Assembly (NCBI GenBank): GCA_000306725.1
Contig: CP003083.1
Coordinates: 2,840,042-2,904,041 of the forward strand
Direction: 5' to 3'
DNA from: Methanolobus psychrophilus R15
GTDB lineage: Archaea > Halobacteriota > Methanosarcinia > Methanosarcinales > Methanosarcinaceae
DNA length: 64,000 nt
The notes under the pieces are model-generated. The model searched no databases and was not told the origin of the DNA. It saw only the letters and a program-made list of their open reading frames with translations. The position numbers and the translations under genes were made by a program. Positions 21,001-28,881 of the stretch are shown here, piece after piece; the stretch's first letter is position 1, and every line of letters begins with the position of its first letter.

Positions 21001-21858
21001 CTTTGACAACTGATCCACACGTGCTTCATTAGCAAGTTCCTCAACAATCCTTGCAGATTCAATAATCTGCGTGGTAGCCAGCTCCTGCTGCCTTTGATTT
21101 GCGACAATCTGGTTAAATTCAGTCTTGTACTCAGTTGCAGCTGCTCCTATCTCCCTGAGAGCCTCCTTATCTGCCTGATCATTGAGTTGGGATTCAAGGG
21201 TTTTTGCAAGGGAAATTATATTATCCATCCGAGAATTGACATTATCAGCATAGATCTGATCGGTGTGAACCATGAACCTAAGTCTTTCTCCACGGGATTC
21301 AAGGTTCCATATTGCCATTTGGTTGGCAGCATCAACTGTTGCAAGCTTGGCCTGTATAAGGTCCGGGTTTGCATTTTCAGATACCAGCGCCTCATACTCG
21401 GCCCTTTGCTCACTTTGCAGTTTTCCTGTCGTGCTGTCTAGCAAAAGCCCCGTTTCTATCAATAAGCTTTCAATGGCGTTCTTTTCATTTTGAAGCGTAA
21501 CATATGTATTAAATGCTGAATGATACGTTATTACTGCATCTTTGATGTCATCCATTTGCTGAGCATTCACAGGATCCTCAAAATACTCCTTTGATTCAGC
21601 AGTCTGAAGCTCTATTTTAGTAACAAGATCACTGACTTCATTGACATAAGATATGTCTCCCCTCATGATGTAGTTTTTCTCAGCAACTCTGGCACTTTCC
21701 ATATCCATTACTATACTGCCCATGTCATTTGAGGATTCAACTCTTAAGTCCGTATCCGACATTCCCGAATAGCCAGAATATGCAACACCAGCCATTAATA
21801 ATAGCAAAACTGCAAAGCTTCCCACCAGCAGTTTATTTATTTTCACATTTTCAAACAT
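18073..21858 (-). CDS. Methyl-accepting chemotaxis protein with a poly-HAMP tandem array
   Basis: 1261 residues. TM1 at about 10-30, an extracytoplasmic helical sensor (about 31-290, four-helix-bundle style), TM2 about 293-313, then HAMP. The following ~550 residues are 91-residue HAMP-like modules of the pattern '[27 protein letters not shown]...[24 protein letters not shown]'. The C-terminal ~290 residues are the MCP signalling coiled coil with the hairpin tip '[21 protein letters not shown]'. Ribosome binding site ggag. It is followed directly by cheW. Two modules are nearly identical at DNA level (see the repeat entry). Confidence 0.93.
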   Translation of the reverse strand: MFENVKINKLLVGSFAVLLLLMAGVAYSGYSGMSDTDLRVESSNDMGSIVMDMESARVAEKNYIMRGDISYVNEVSDLVTKIELQTAESKEYFEDPVNAQQMDDIKDAVITYHSAFNTYVTLQNEKNAIESLLIETGLLLDSTTGKLQSEQRAEYEALVSENANPDLIQAKLATVDAANQMAIWNLESRGERLRFMVHTDQIYADNVNSRMDNIISLAKTLESQLNDQADKEALREIGAAATEYKTEFNQIVANQRQQELATTQIIESARIVEELANEARVDQLSKMEDGMASSQSSLLVITLIDTIIGIVASLFISRMISKSITYIVDNFNQVANDTLEGKLDRRANSDVRVDFEAIPRGFNQVLDAVIAPLNVAAEYVDRISKGEIPHKITDEYKGDFNEIKNNLNQCIDAVNALVADANMLSKAAVEGKLDTRADASKHQGDYRAIVEGVNNTLDSVIGPLNVAAEYVDRISHGEIPEKITDNYNGDFNEIKNNLNQCIDAVNALVADANMLSKAAVEGKLDTRADASKHQGDYRAIVEGVNNTLDSVIGPLNVAAEYVDRISHGEIPEKITDNYNGDFNEIKNNLNQLMNELNSFVKEMNKMSREHNAGDIDVVMPEQEFSGVYAEMAKGVNDMVNGHIAVKKKAMACVKEFGEGNFEAPLEKFPGKKAFINNTIEEVRTNLKGLILDANMLSAAAIEGKLGTRADASKHKGDFKKIIEGVNGTLDAVIGPLNVAADYVDRISDGAIPSRITDQYNGDFNKIKNNLNQCIDAINSLVKDADMLAQAGANGQLSTRADASKHNGDYRKIVQGVNNCLDAVVGPVNETARVITAYAEGDLDTRVTIDAKGDFKLLGDTLDGFGDTLQSIINDSCEVLNSISSNDLTRKVTVRGVGDFIQLTEGVENCRLSLNEIVTLVSANADNIASTAEEISSSSEELTAASEQISSTVNEISKGTQMQSAKAEEVSRAMADMNSTVQEVANNSGKAAQSAVESNDLIQSLGKMSQDLMIKMNGIKSAVGDSSDVIKELDGKSKQIGEIVSLITSIADQTNLLALNAAIEAARAGEHGRGFAVVADEVRKLAEDSGNAAKQIAQLIHQMQSGTQNAVASMKIGADEVDTGAASLEKSVVAIGGVVEAGNTIVRMVQEIAAAAEEQSASIEEVTSSVEEVSAISEQSAAGAQEASASVQEQTASMQELSKSAQELAEVAANMQSVVSKFRLDTEGAETARESDAARKRGPTPPSKVHAKPSGSSKKALV
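20093..20638. repeat. Two near-identical 273-bp tandem modules inside the chemoreceptor gene
   Basis: The sequence starting aggttgttctttatct at 20093 recurs at 20366 and, more diverged, at 20639: a period of exactly 273 bp (91 codons). The first two units differ at only a few positions, pointing to recent duplication or homogenisation of a HAMP-like module. Confidence 0.85.
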
Positions 21859-22263
21859 ATTTAATTCTCCACGTCAAACGCATTAATATAATTCAGCCTC
21901 TTGTGGGTTATTGATCATTAATTGATCAGAAAACAACAGATTAATTAATGAGCAAATTAGCAACAATTACTATAAGTACTATAAACATATAAATAATAAT
22001 ATATAAATGTGGCGTATACAAGTATTCGGCTATACTCCACCCAATTTTACCTCTGACAACTGTTGCCCGTGCAACCATGATTGCCCTTCATGTGCTAATT
22101 GAAGAAAAATAAGGTCTTTATTATGTCAGAGGGTGCTGGAAAATTATTGAGCCAGTTCTACCCAACAAAACCTATGATTCCCGCTATTAAATTTCCTTAA
22201 TTAAAGTTAATTAAGCCATAGAAAAGTAACTATTGATAAGTAGCACAGCAAATACTCTTAAAA
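21859..22263. other. Intergenic stretch upstream of the chemoreceptor gene
   Basis: No gene seen. It holds the promoter side of the MCP-cheW operon. Near 21908-21931 ttgatcattaattgatcag forms a palindrome-like pair of TGATC motifs that could bind a regulator. Confidence 0.4.
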
Positions 22264-22382
22264 AATTGCATTGAATAACTTAATCACCGCAGGAACTGCA
22301 GGAAGAGCCTATGAACTTACTGGCGGTGGTCAGAAGAATGAAGTAGGAAGCCGGTTAGTCTTTAGCTGAGCGGTAGTTCACT
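22264..22382 (+). mobile_element. Remnant of an IS200/IS605-type element (TnpB 3' end)
   Basis: Reading 22270-22369 gives 'NNLITAGTAGRAYELTGGG' followed by 'QKNEVGSRLVFS' and stop. This is the typical last ~30 residues of TnpB, where 'TAGTAGRA' precedes the IS end. The following gtagttcac is the usual right end of IS200/IS605 elements, after a small imperfect hairpin (ccggttag/ctgagcgg). The rest of tnpB is missing, so this is a dead fragment. Confidence 0.75.
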
Positions 22383-22386
22383 TAAC

Positions 22387-22426
22387 TCAAACCCACTTTA
22401 ATATTGAACGTGGGGTTCTTTTTGTT
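22387..22426 (+). terminator. Hairpin followed by a T run
   Basis: aaacccac pairs with gtggggttct across a short AT-rich loop and is followed by ttttt. It could terminate transcription in the plus direction. No active gene is upstream, so it may be a leftover of the decayed IS. Confidence 0.35.
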
Positions 22427-22714
22427 GAAGCCATGTTTTTCAATTACAATTGGAATTGTAAATAGTCTACAATACTTACATTTCATCCATTTATTCAATG
22501 GAATTGTAATTTCAATAAGCATTTACTCCTTATTTATTTCCAAATAAGATAATGTGTTTTGTCAGATAATTGAATAACTTGTGATTTAAGATAGGCTTCT
22601 GAATTTAAACACGGTTTATATTAAGTAAAAATATGTAGTTACATGTTAAGTGTCAGGATGGGGTTTCATCAATCGTGTTGAGAAAAAGTTACTGATACAA
22701 GCGGGGTGAATAAG

Positions 22715-22948
22715 TTGAAGCAATTAAATAAATGTCCTGAATGTAAGGCACGTCTGCGTGACCTTTACCATAATATACAGCATTGTGCAACATGTGGATA
22801 CCGGACCCATAAGGGGACAGCCAAACTGGACTCTTTGATGGTATTTCATAGGGGTGGTAATATACCAAAACGGGGAAAGAAAATCTGTTCGAAGTGTAAA
22901 AAGGCATTCAGGGAGATTCTGTTGGGAACGGACATAATCTACCAGTGA
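22715..22948 (+). CDS. Small zinc-ribbon protein
   Basis: A 77-residue basic protein with three Cys pairs: 'CPEC' (near residue 6), 'CATCGYRTHKG' (near 25) and 'CSKCKKAF' (near 59). Two pairs can form a zinc ribbon; the third may be half of another. TTG at 22715 is chosen over GTG at 22706 because ggggtga lies 6 nt before it. The 3' end abuts the IS5-type remnant (TGAGCCT starts at its stop), so the gene may have been clipped by that insertion. Function unknown; nucleic-acid binding is possible. Confidence 0.55.
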   Translation: MKQLNKCPECKARLRDLYHNIQHCATCGYRTHKGTAKLDSLMVFHRGGNIPKRGKKICSKCKKAFREILLGTDIIYQ

Positions 22949-23400
22949 GCCTATTTCATAACTTCTCTGAATCCTCTTTTCCAGCACAACATGAAACATG
23001 CAATATCTAAGAATCCTTTGAAAACGATGTTAAGTCTTTCATATCTGGTTGCTAATTTTCTAAATCCCATCTTCAGCCATGCAAAGAATCGTTCTATTGC
23101 TCCTCTTTTAACATAAGTTTCTGGATTGAATCTTGTAGGTCTTCCTCTTTTTCTTGTTTTAGTATTCCTCGGATTTATCGGAATGTTGCTTTGTATTCCT
23201 CTAGACCTTAAATGTTTTCTTATGTCTACATCATCGTAAGCTGCATCTGCCAGTACCTGTAAGGGTCTTGTTCTCGGTCTTCTTTTAATCTTGATCTTGA
23301 TATCTTCGATTACTTCAATGAAATGTTTTCTATCGTGCTCTGTTCCATAAGCTGTGAAGGATTTCCTTTGACCATTCAAGTATCTAATGGAGTAGAGCAT
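22949..23400 (-). pseudogene. IS5-family transposase, C-terminal half only
   Basis: The 149-codon frame encodes 'LADAAYDDVDIRKHLRSRG', 'IPINPRNTKTRKRGRPTRF' and 'RGAIERFFAWLKMGFRKLATRYERL', the second Asp and the catalytic Glu region of IS5-type DDE transposases. The N-terminal half with the first Asp is missing, and a TAA lies just upstream of the first ATG. The sequence gagcctatttcataact at 22948 looks like a terminal end; the 7-mer TGAGCCT also occurs at 23434, just past the truncation. Confidence 0.85.
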
Positions 23401-23498
23401 GGATTGTTATTGTGATTTCTTTGACTTTATACTGAGCCTGTAGATAAGTAATTGTTTAATCCATGATATAATTATCAGGTTTACTAAGAGGAGTTTAA

Positions 23499-23642
23499 AT
23501 GCAGAAATAAGAATACAAATGTGTTTTGATATTAGGCATAGGCGAAAGAACTACAAGAAAACTAAATGATTATGGTCAACATGGATGGCAGCTCATTGAA
23601 GTTGTATGGGCATGGCATTATTTCAAAAGGCCGATTGAATGA
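23499..23642 (+). pseudogene. DUF4177-like gene copy with a nonsense codon
   Basis: Reads M-Q-K-stop-E-Y-K-C-V-L-I-L-G and continues in frame to 'KRPIE'-stop. It is a close paralog of the intact gene at 30318-30461, where the fourth codon is Tyr. The TAA at 23508-23510 is the only clear lesion. A good ribosome binding site (gaggag) precedes the ATG, so loss is probably recent. Confidence 0.85.
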
Positions 23643-23672
23643 TTTTAAATATACTCTCTTAGAGACAATAGC

Positions 23673-23720
23673 AGTGCAGCAGTCAAAACAAGGTAGTTAG
23701 TGTGCATGCACTGCTGCACT
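23673..23720. repeat. Hairpin with 11-bp perfect arms
   Basis: AGTGCAGCAGT (23673-23683) pairs with ACTGCTGCACT (23710-23720). The left arm and following bases (gcagcagtcaaaa) match the element at 4522. It lies between convergent units (the DUF4177 pseudogene and the GNAT gene) and could act as a terminator for both. Confidence 0.5.
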
Positions 23721-23736
23721 AAATCATGGAAATATG

Positions 23737-24216
23737 CTAGTTGCTAAAAAATAACTCCATTTGGTAACACTGCTTTCCAGGGCCACATACATCCATCACT
23801 TCTTCTGTAGCCTTAAATCCCATTTTTTCATACAGGCCGATTGCAGGTTCATTGTCTGCTGCAACGTATAATATAACACGATCGATTGAATGCAATTGCA
23901 TCTCGAGTAAACTTTTTTCAAGAAGCTTGGTCCCAATACCCAATCCTTGGTACTTGTTATCAACTGTGAAGGAGTAAAGAGTTGCTACTCTTGCAAGCCC
24001 TCTCTTCGATAAAGAAGCCATCACATAGTAAAGACAGTAACCTCTAACTTCGTTTTCATCTACATATACATAAGTTGTTCTTTTGAAAAAGCGAGTATAT
24101 AACTTGAATCTAGCTTCGTTTATCTCCGTGAAATTTTCCCTGTAGAGTTTCAGAACTCCATTTAATGTCTCTTCGCTAACATTGGCAACATTCTTATCTG
24201 TGATTTTCTTCCACAT
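23737..24216 (-). CDS. GNAT-family N-acetyltransferase
   Basis: About 159 residues from the likely start MWKKITDKN. The GNAT fold is clear: 'YVYVDENEVRGYCLYYV', then 'LARVATLYSFTVDNKYQGLGIGTKLLEKSL', which carries the acetyl-CoA loop (Q-G-L-G-I-G), and 'VILYVAADNEPAIGLYEKMGF'. It would transfer an acetyl group to an unknown amine or protein N-terminus. The open frame extends upstream to 24327, but that part is Arg-rich without coding character, so 24216 is preferred; the ribosome binding site is weak (gtaaag). Confidence 0.8.
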   Translation of the reverse strand: MWKKITDKNVANVSEETLNGVLKLYRENFTEINEARFKLYTRFFKRTTYVYVDENEVRGYCLYYVMASLSKRGLARVATLYSFTVDNKYQGLGIGTKLLEKSLLEMQLHSIDRVILYVAADNEPAIGLYEKMGFKATEEVMDVCGPGKQCYQMELFFSN

Positions 24217-24545
24217 CTTTACAATAAGACTGCCGACTATTAGCTTGGGCACTGCTACTGACCGCCTTCTACCCACTTGCAGTTTTCCAGCAAGTCCACT
24301 TCTACACGCCACCGTTGTCATAACCAAGTACAGCTTTTAAAAGACATCAAGTACGATGTTAACCCCGTTAACAACACAGGACACAATTAGAATTAAACCT
24401 TTGCATCACAATTCTCTCTGTTAAAGAAAGAATGCACCCTCAGAAACAAAGAGAATCTCAGCAATCAAAAAAAGACATTAGTTGACTCAAGTTTTAGATG
24501 TAGGCGCACTATTTGTCATGTTTGGGAGATTCAAACAACTTTATT
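24217..24545. other. Intergenic stretch, no gene seen
   Basis: About 330 bases upstream of the GNAT gene. It contains only short open frames and no convincing RNA or repeat. It must hold the GNAT promoter. Confidence 0.4.
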
Positions 24546-24612
24546 CATGTTAGTATCAGTAACTAGTGAATCAATATGAGCCACTGTCGTGCAGACAGGG
24601 CTCTTCCAAAAC
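24546..24612 (-). pseudogene. Fragment of an unidentified gene end, related to 24970-25255
   Basis: The minus strand reads 'FWKSPVCTTVAHIDSLVTDT', matching 'FWKVPLCTTVAHVDSLVTYS' encoded at 24970-25040. Both copies run in the same direction and flank the DUF5654-like gene. Only this C-terminal scrap is visible here. I do not recognise the parent protein. Confidence 0.5.
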
Positions 24613-24653
24613 ATTTCTCTAATGGAAAATAAGTCTGTTCCAATATTTATTTT

Positions 24654-24884
24654 TTAAGCGTTCTTTTTTGACTTTTCTGCAAGTTTTCCTATCCAGAGGG
24701 TCATTATAACGGCAAGGATAGTCACAAAGACTGCATATGCCCAGATGCCTGAGGAAGCAAGGAAATATAGTGGTCCTCCCTCTGCAAATAATGACTTTAT
24801 GGCATCGTTCCATGCCAGTGCAGCTATCAATCCAAATGCTGCAGTTATGAGTGCAGCCAACTTCTCAATCACTTCTTGATTCAA
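24654..24884 (-). CDS. DUF5654-like membrane protein
   Basis: A 76-residue protein: 'EVIEKLAALITAAFGLIAALAWNDAIKSLF' forms an amphipathic start and TM1, then a Gly-Pro loop, then TM2 'IWAYAVFVTILAVIMTLWI', and a Lys-rich tail. The pattern matches DUF5654, small archaeal two-TM proteins of unknown role. It starts at TTG with a strong aggagg 8 nt before it. The flanking remnant repeats show it sits in a rearranged area, but the gene itself is intact. Confidence 0.75.
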   Translation of the reverse strand: MNQEVIEKLAALITAAFGLIAALAWNDAIKSLFAEGGPLYFLASSGIWAYAVFVTILAVIMTLWIGKLAEKSKKNA

Positions 24885-24969
24885 TAAAATTCCTCCTTTT
24901 AGTTTCAGAACTTACATATAATGATACTTAGATACATTTAAAGATTATCTAGTTCCCTAACTTTTTTAG

Positions 24970-25255
24970 TTTGAATAAGTAACCAGTGAATCCACATGAG
25001 CCACTGTTGTGCAGAGGGGAACTTTCCAGAACTGCATATCCTGGTTGTCGACCGGACCTTTGGTGCCATCCAGAACCGCCGGTGTTCCATAACCTGCCAG
25101 GGTTATGTTTGCGGCTTTTCCCTAGTATTCTACAAGCAGCCATCTGCGGTCGTACATGGCATTCTGGGTGAATAATTGAAAGACGCCGTTTTCCGGGTTG
25201 ACCTGACCCATGATGTCCCTGTCCGGGACGCTGTTGCTCTCCAGGATAATCTTAT
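24970..25255 (-). pseudogene. Decayed fragment of an unidentified (possibly secreted) protein
   Basis: The minus strand reads 'KIILESNSVPDRDIMGQVNP' then 'ENGVFQLFTQNAMYDRRWLL', 'VEY', a stop, 'GKAANITLAGYGTPAVLDG', 'TKGPVDNQDMQFWKVPLCTT' and 'VAHVDSLVTYSN'. The composition is clearly protein-like with one internal TAG, and no start remains. The last part recurs at 24546-24612. I cannot name the family. Confidence 0.55.
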
Positions 25256-26232
25256 ATGCGCCTTCGGCTCATGAATAAGTATGCCGATAATCAAATGAAG
25301 CATATATCTGCAGCTGCGATCGAAGAGTCATACATGCTTACAGAAGAGGCTGTGAAGCTATCCACTGGTCTTGCAGAAAACGTTGTAGAATCTATAATCC
25401 AGATGCTCAAGGATGAAGCTATCTATACAACACATCCCAACCATCTGGCAAAAAGGAGAGAAGATCTCTGGGGAGGAGAACGATACAAAGCTGTAAGATT
25501 TGCCAGGACTTTCACTGCAGATGTCGCCACCAACACAAATGTGTATCGGTATCGTCAGCGTGGAGCGGAATATGTTGAGTTCGATGCAGAGCTTGATGAC
25601 AGGACTACAGATCAGTTCAGGGCCTTACATGGGACTATTTTTGATCTGTCAAATGGAGATACTTATATCATCCTCCACTTTATCACCATTGCCGCAGTGG
25701 TCTGATGCCAATCCCCATCACCAAAGAGATAGATGAGAGCCTGTTATTCGAGAACAGGGACGTTAGTGGCTTTGAGAAGGCTCTTGATGATTCAGTCGCC
25801 TAGAATCGAGTCCAGCGTAAGGAGGTACGAGGTCAAAATCAAGAAAAAGAATTATGAGAACTGTTTTGCCTTCGACTTTAATGGAAGTATCGTCTTAGAT
25901 AAATCAGGAACAAGAAACCAGATAGAGATAACAGAAGCTGAAGGGTGCTTACCCCGGGGACGGTGTTCACTCACAATCACTCAGGTGGAAGTTCGTTCTC
26001 CATGGAGGACATCCTGACAGGATCCTACTTCGCGGTACGTGAAATATTTGCAACTGGGAAATACCGTACATATGTGATGGAAACCTCTGATGGGTCTAAC
26101 CTAGACTATGCATTATGGCGGGAACGTGGGTATCGAACTTTCCAGGAAGCAAGATATGAAGTCACGATAAATCATCAGAGAAGATATGCAGCTGGCCTAT
26201 TGGCAGAAGAGGAGTCAACAAAGACTTTCTGA
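25256..26232 (+). pseudogene. Phage head morphogenesis (MuF/SPP1 gp7-like) gene, broken by frameshifts
   Basis: Three consecutive frames make one protein. Frame 1 (25256-25705) ends with 'RQRGAEYVEFDAELDDRTTD' and 'FRALHGTIFDLSNGDTY', the MuF-type core. The expected 'PPLHYHHCRSGLMPI' continues in another frame through about 25803. After that, 'CFAFDFNGSIVLDKSGTRNQ' leads into 'LTPGTVFTHNHSGGSSFS', a C-terminal domain with a metal-binding-like HNH(S) motif seen in some gp7-type minor capsid proteins. At least two indels (near 25690 and 25945) plus a TAG (25801) disrupt it. It is a remnant of an integrated virus. Confidence 0.75.
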
Positions 26233-26296
26233 CATGATATTTGCAGAAAGTATCAAATATTATTCCTGGATATAAATATACGTGGATTGATGAACA

Positions 26297-26533
26297 ATGA
26301 CGGTTAGTGAACCACAAATGATAATCGACAATCGTTCCTTGGAAGAGGTTATCATCAGCCCAACTTGTGGCAAATGTATTCATCTACGGATAGGTATTCG
26401 AGTTTCAGGGGTCAACGCACGTGATGCTTTCCCCGATGGTATCCCTGCAGAAATCTGGCACGGTGACAATGACCACAGAAGGCCTTACCCTATAGATCAT
26501 GGTATTCGTTTTTACCCTGCAAAGTTTAAATAA
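26297..26533 (+). CDS. Small phage-associated protein, function unknown
   Basis: 78 residues: 'LEEVIISPTCGKCIHLR', then 'DAFPDGIPAEIWHGDNDHRR' and 'PYPIDHGIRFYPAKF'. This resembles short proteins that often follow phage head-morphogenesis genes and normally carry additional Cys in the central part ('CxxCKHL...CDAFPDGIP'). Here the second Cys pair seems lost (residues read GVNARDAF), so it may be decaying with its neighbour. No ribosome binding site is obvious. Linked to the prophage remnant by position (65 nt downstream). Confidence 0.5.
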   Translation: MTVSEPQMIIDNRSLEEVIISPTCGKCIHLRIGIRVSGVNARDAFPDGIPAEIWHGDNDHRRPYPIDHGIRFYPAKFK

Positions 26534-26719
26534 TAAAATGCATTCCTCCCTATGAGGAATAACACTTTTCAAGGCAATTATTCTCATAATTCAGGCCGTT
26601 TTGGCTCGCTTGCTCGCCCTCTTGACTAATGGACGGGGCGTGTGTAAATTTTGCCCCGCTTGCAAGACTCAGTTGGCTTTAAATGCTCGCCAACCTCGTC
26701 TAACAAGCGTGTGAAACTA

Positions 26720-27815
26720 TAGTCCCTAACTCAACAATTCACACTTTTTATTTGTGCATTAAATGTTTCTATCCATTTTTTTGCAAACGATAATGAGCTC
26801 TCTACCCTCATAAATTCCATTTTGATAATATCCCTCAAATGTTCTTTTGATCTGACAAATTTGACTGACACTTCTCTTTTGATTGTTTTCCAGACAAATT
26901 CTACTGGATTTAGATCAGGTGAATAAGGTGGTAGGAACACAAGTGTTATTTTTAAATCTCTCGCTTTACTTATCGTTTTCTTTGCATGATGCGATCTTGC
27001 ATTATCGAGAACAAGAATTATTCTTTTCCCTGGGTTTTGCTCTACAATTTTTTCCAGGAATTCACACACATCTTCTGTTTTTGAGCTTTTCATAAAATCA
27101 ATGATACTGTTCCCGTTGATCGAATAAAACGCAAATGCATTTGCTTTAACGTAATCCGTATTTTTTATTATCAACGGTTTTTTAAATGACCATAATCTTT
27201 GCGTGTTTGCTTTTGTTTGTGGTGAAGATTCATCCAGAAAACCTATGATATACTGCTCATCTTGACCAATATGTTTTGGAATTGCTTCGGTTAGTTTTTT
27301 TAAGATCTCTTCAGCGTTTTTAGGTCTTCTGTAGTCAAGGGGATATGGCTTTGAGTGATACATGTTAAAACTGTGAAGTATAACTCCTACTTGTTTCTCT
27401 GAATATTCTACGCCATATTTTTCCTTTATTAACTTCCAGACTTCTCTTGTAGTCCAGTAATCCTTATTTTCCAACAAAGCTCTTAATTCCTTTTTTTGTT
27501 CATCAGTAAGTTTGGATTTCCTACCTCCGCCAAAATTTGGCATTAAGGCGGCATAGCCGCCTTTATTCCAACTTTCTTGCCAGCAATATCCTGTTTTCTT
27601 AGTCACTCCTACTTTAGTAGCAGCTTCTTCTACAGAATCCCCTAAATATCTAAATTTAACAAAATAGAGCCTTTTCAACACTCTTGAATTGTTCTCGTGT
27701 GTGATCAAATCGTTAATCTCGTCGAGAATTACCTTTCGGTCAATCAGAATTTGTTCTTTCCCCGCCATAAGATAAGATAAACATTAATACGTGTAGTAAG
27801 TTGCGTTGAACACTA
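26720..27815 (-). mobile_element. IS630-family element, copy 1 (intact)
   Basis: 1096 bp, starting tagtccctaactcaac and ending gttgaacacta (other strand tagtgttcaacgcaac), flanked by a TA on each side, the standard IS630/Tc1 target. Boundaries are confirmed by the second copy at 40193-41289, which diverges exactly outside these points. It carries one intact transposase. Confidence 0.9.
26731..27768 (-). CDS. IS630-family transposase
   Basis: 345 residues. The N-terminal ~150 residues hold two helix-turn-helix units ('SVEEAATKVGVTKKTGYCW', 'YSEKQVGVILHSFNMYHSKP'). The DDE core follows: 'IIGFLDESSP' (first Asp), 'IILVLDNARSHHAK' (second Asp) and 'LPPYSPDLNPVEFVWKTIKR' (Glu). All catalytic residues are present, so the element may be active. 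The other copy carries a one-base insertion. Confidence 0.93.
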   Translation of the reverse strand: MAGKEQILIDRKVILDEINDLITHENNSRVLKRLYFVKFRYLGDSVEEAATKVGVTKKTGYCWQESWNKGGYAALMPNFGGGRKSKLTDEQKKELRALLENKDYWTTREVWKLIKEKYGVEYSEKQVGVILHSFNMYHSKPYPLDYRRPKNAEEILKKLTEAIPKHIGQDEQYIIGFLDESSPQTKANTQRLWSFKKPLIIKNTDYVKANAFAFYSINGNSIIDFMKSSKTEDVCEFLEKIVEQNPGKRIILVLDNARSHHAKKTISKARDLKITLVFLPPYSPDLNPVEFVWKTIKREVSVKFVRSKEHLRDIIKMEFMRVESSLSFAKKWIETFNAQIKSVNC

Positions 27816-27881
27816 TAAATTGAATCGGTGAAGAATTCACTGGCTTTTTCACCTCTTCAACTTCGCTTACACGCCCCGTCC

Positions 27882-28630
27882 GTTAGCTGAAATGGCTTAA
27901 AAATAAGAAAGGAATGATAAAATGAGTGAATTAGAAAAACCAGTTATTGTTGAATTCCCTTTAAGAGGAGAGTGGATGGCTCCCAATACTCCGGGGACAA
28001 AAGTGCCAAGCCATGGCACAGAGCAATTTGGTCAAAAGTATGCATTTGATTTTCTTCAGATTGATTGGGATAAAAAAGGAATGCATTTTTATAATGCTAG
28101 TAAACTAAGATACTTTTTATTAGGTGTCCCTTTGAGTAAATGTTTTTGCTGGGATAAAGAAGTATATGCTCCATGTGATGGAAAAGTAATTGAGTGTGAA
28201 GATGGTTTTAACGAAAGACGCATAGTCCATTTATTTACTGACATGGCTGTTGTAATAAAGAATGCGCTGTTTTTTAACCTAAAAAGAGGATGGCAACCTG
28301 TGTTAGGAAACTATTTGATTATGGACTGCGGAAATGAAGTATATGCATTCTTTGCTCATTTCAGGAAAGGCTCAATTAATGTTTCAGTTGGGGAAAATGT
28401 AAAAAAAGGGCAATTAATAGGGAAAGTAGGACATTCCGGAAATTCAACTGCCCCACATTTGCATTTTCATCTTATGGATAATAGTGACCTGTTGGAAGCA
28501 AATGGAATTCCATGTGCTTTTGAAGACTATGAAGTTTTTCTGGAAAACACCTGGGTTACTGTCACTAAAAGAATACCAGCTGCAAAAGATAAGATTAGAT
28601 TTTTTAAATAGTAGAGCCACTTCAGCTAAC
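27882..28630 (+). other. Cassette-like unit: one gene between 16-bp inverted repeats
   Basis: GTTAGCTGAAATGGCT (27882-27897) is mirrored by AGCCACTTCAGCTAAC (28615-28630) with one mismatch. They enclose a single gene with 24 nt before its start and 3 nt after its stop. In integron cassettes the cassette start (GTTRRRY side) is complementary to the 5' arm of its own attC, which is the relation seen here. The right-hand hairpin seems truncated, and no intI is present. Confidence 0.5.
27922..28611 (+). CDS. M23-family (LytM-like) metallopeptidase domain protein
   Basis: 229 residues, no signal peptide. The N-terminal part has 'VPSHGTEQFGQKYAFDF' (first His and Asp ligands), then an inserted segment, 'YAPCDGKVIE', 'GNYLIMDCGNEVYAFFAHF', 'VSVGENVKKGQLIGKVGHSG' and 'NSTAPHLHFHLMD' with the HxH zinc ligand. 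This is the M23 fold that cleaves Gly-containing peptides in bacterial walls; in a methanogen without murein it may be a defence or fitness factor. The gene is AT-richer than its surroundings and sits alone in a cassette-like frame, which suggests transfer. Confidence 0.85.
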   Translation: MSELEKPVIVEFPLRGEWMAPNTPGTKVPSHGTEQFGQKYAFDFLQIDWDKKGMHFYNASKLRYFLLGVPLSKCFCWDKEVYAPCDGKVIECEDGFNERRIVHLFTDMAVVIKNALFFNLKRGWQPVLGNYLIMDCGNEVYAFFAHFRKGSINVSVGENVKKGQLIGKVGHSGNSTAPHLHFHLMDNSDLLEANGIPCAFEDYEVFLENTWVTVTKRIPAAKDKIRFFK

Positions 28631-28683
28631 AGCATGTATGTGGCAATAGCGGGGAAAGTGATGAAAACCTGAAGTTTGTGACT

Positions 28684-28881
28684 CATTTGTACTATATATC
28701 TAACAATCGTGGAAGGTATTGATGTTGTTTGCGTAATGAAGTTAGTCGATGTTCTTCTTCCCTCCTGAGGGGGTATCTCAACGGACTCCTTAAAGGTTCC
28801 ATTTCCGATGAATACTTCGTTCGCATAACTGCTATAGTTCATTCTTTCAAGTCTGGCAGTAACGTTGTTGGGATTTTTTAC
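28684..28881 (-). pseudogene. LEA14-like (water-stress) protein fragment
   Basis: The minus strand reads 'VKNPNNVTARLERMNYSSYA' then 'NEVFIGNGTFKESVEIPPQE', 'GRRTSTNFITQTTSIPSTIV' and 'RYIVQM'. This fits the LEA-2/WHy beta-sandwich fold, in which 'VxNPN' starts the domain. Both ends are missing; the left break meets the cassette-like unit near 28680, and a TAA/TGA-rich stretch precedes the fragment. Confidence 0.6.

Larger units (their letters stand above)
26626..27886. repeat. Long inverted repeat enclosing IS630 copy 1
   Basis: CTAATGGACGGGGCGTGT (26626-26643) pairs with ACACGCCCCGTCCGTTAG (27869-27886): 18 bp with one G-T wobble. Removing the IS630 element leaves about 165 bases able to fold as one long hairpin. 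Inside it, gtctaac (26697) and gcgtgtgaa also pair with ttacacgc and gttag at the right end. The layout recalls a recombination hairpin such as an integron attC site, but no integrase is visible. Confidence 0.7.

Noticed and set aside
26883-27095. Plus-strand open frame inside the IS630 element (also at 40356)
   Set aside because: Antisense to the transposase and identical in both copies because the element is; no independent signals.
28739-28746. GTTAGTCG as the 3' arm of a second attC-like hairpin
   Set aside because: It lies within the coding-like LEA14 remnant and does not pair with the 5' arm beyond the core five bases.
28444-28842. 132-codon minus-strand frame across the peptidase gene end
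   Set aside because: Only its first third (LEA14-like remnant) looks real; the rest is antisense to the M23 gene.
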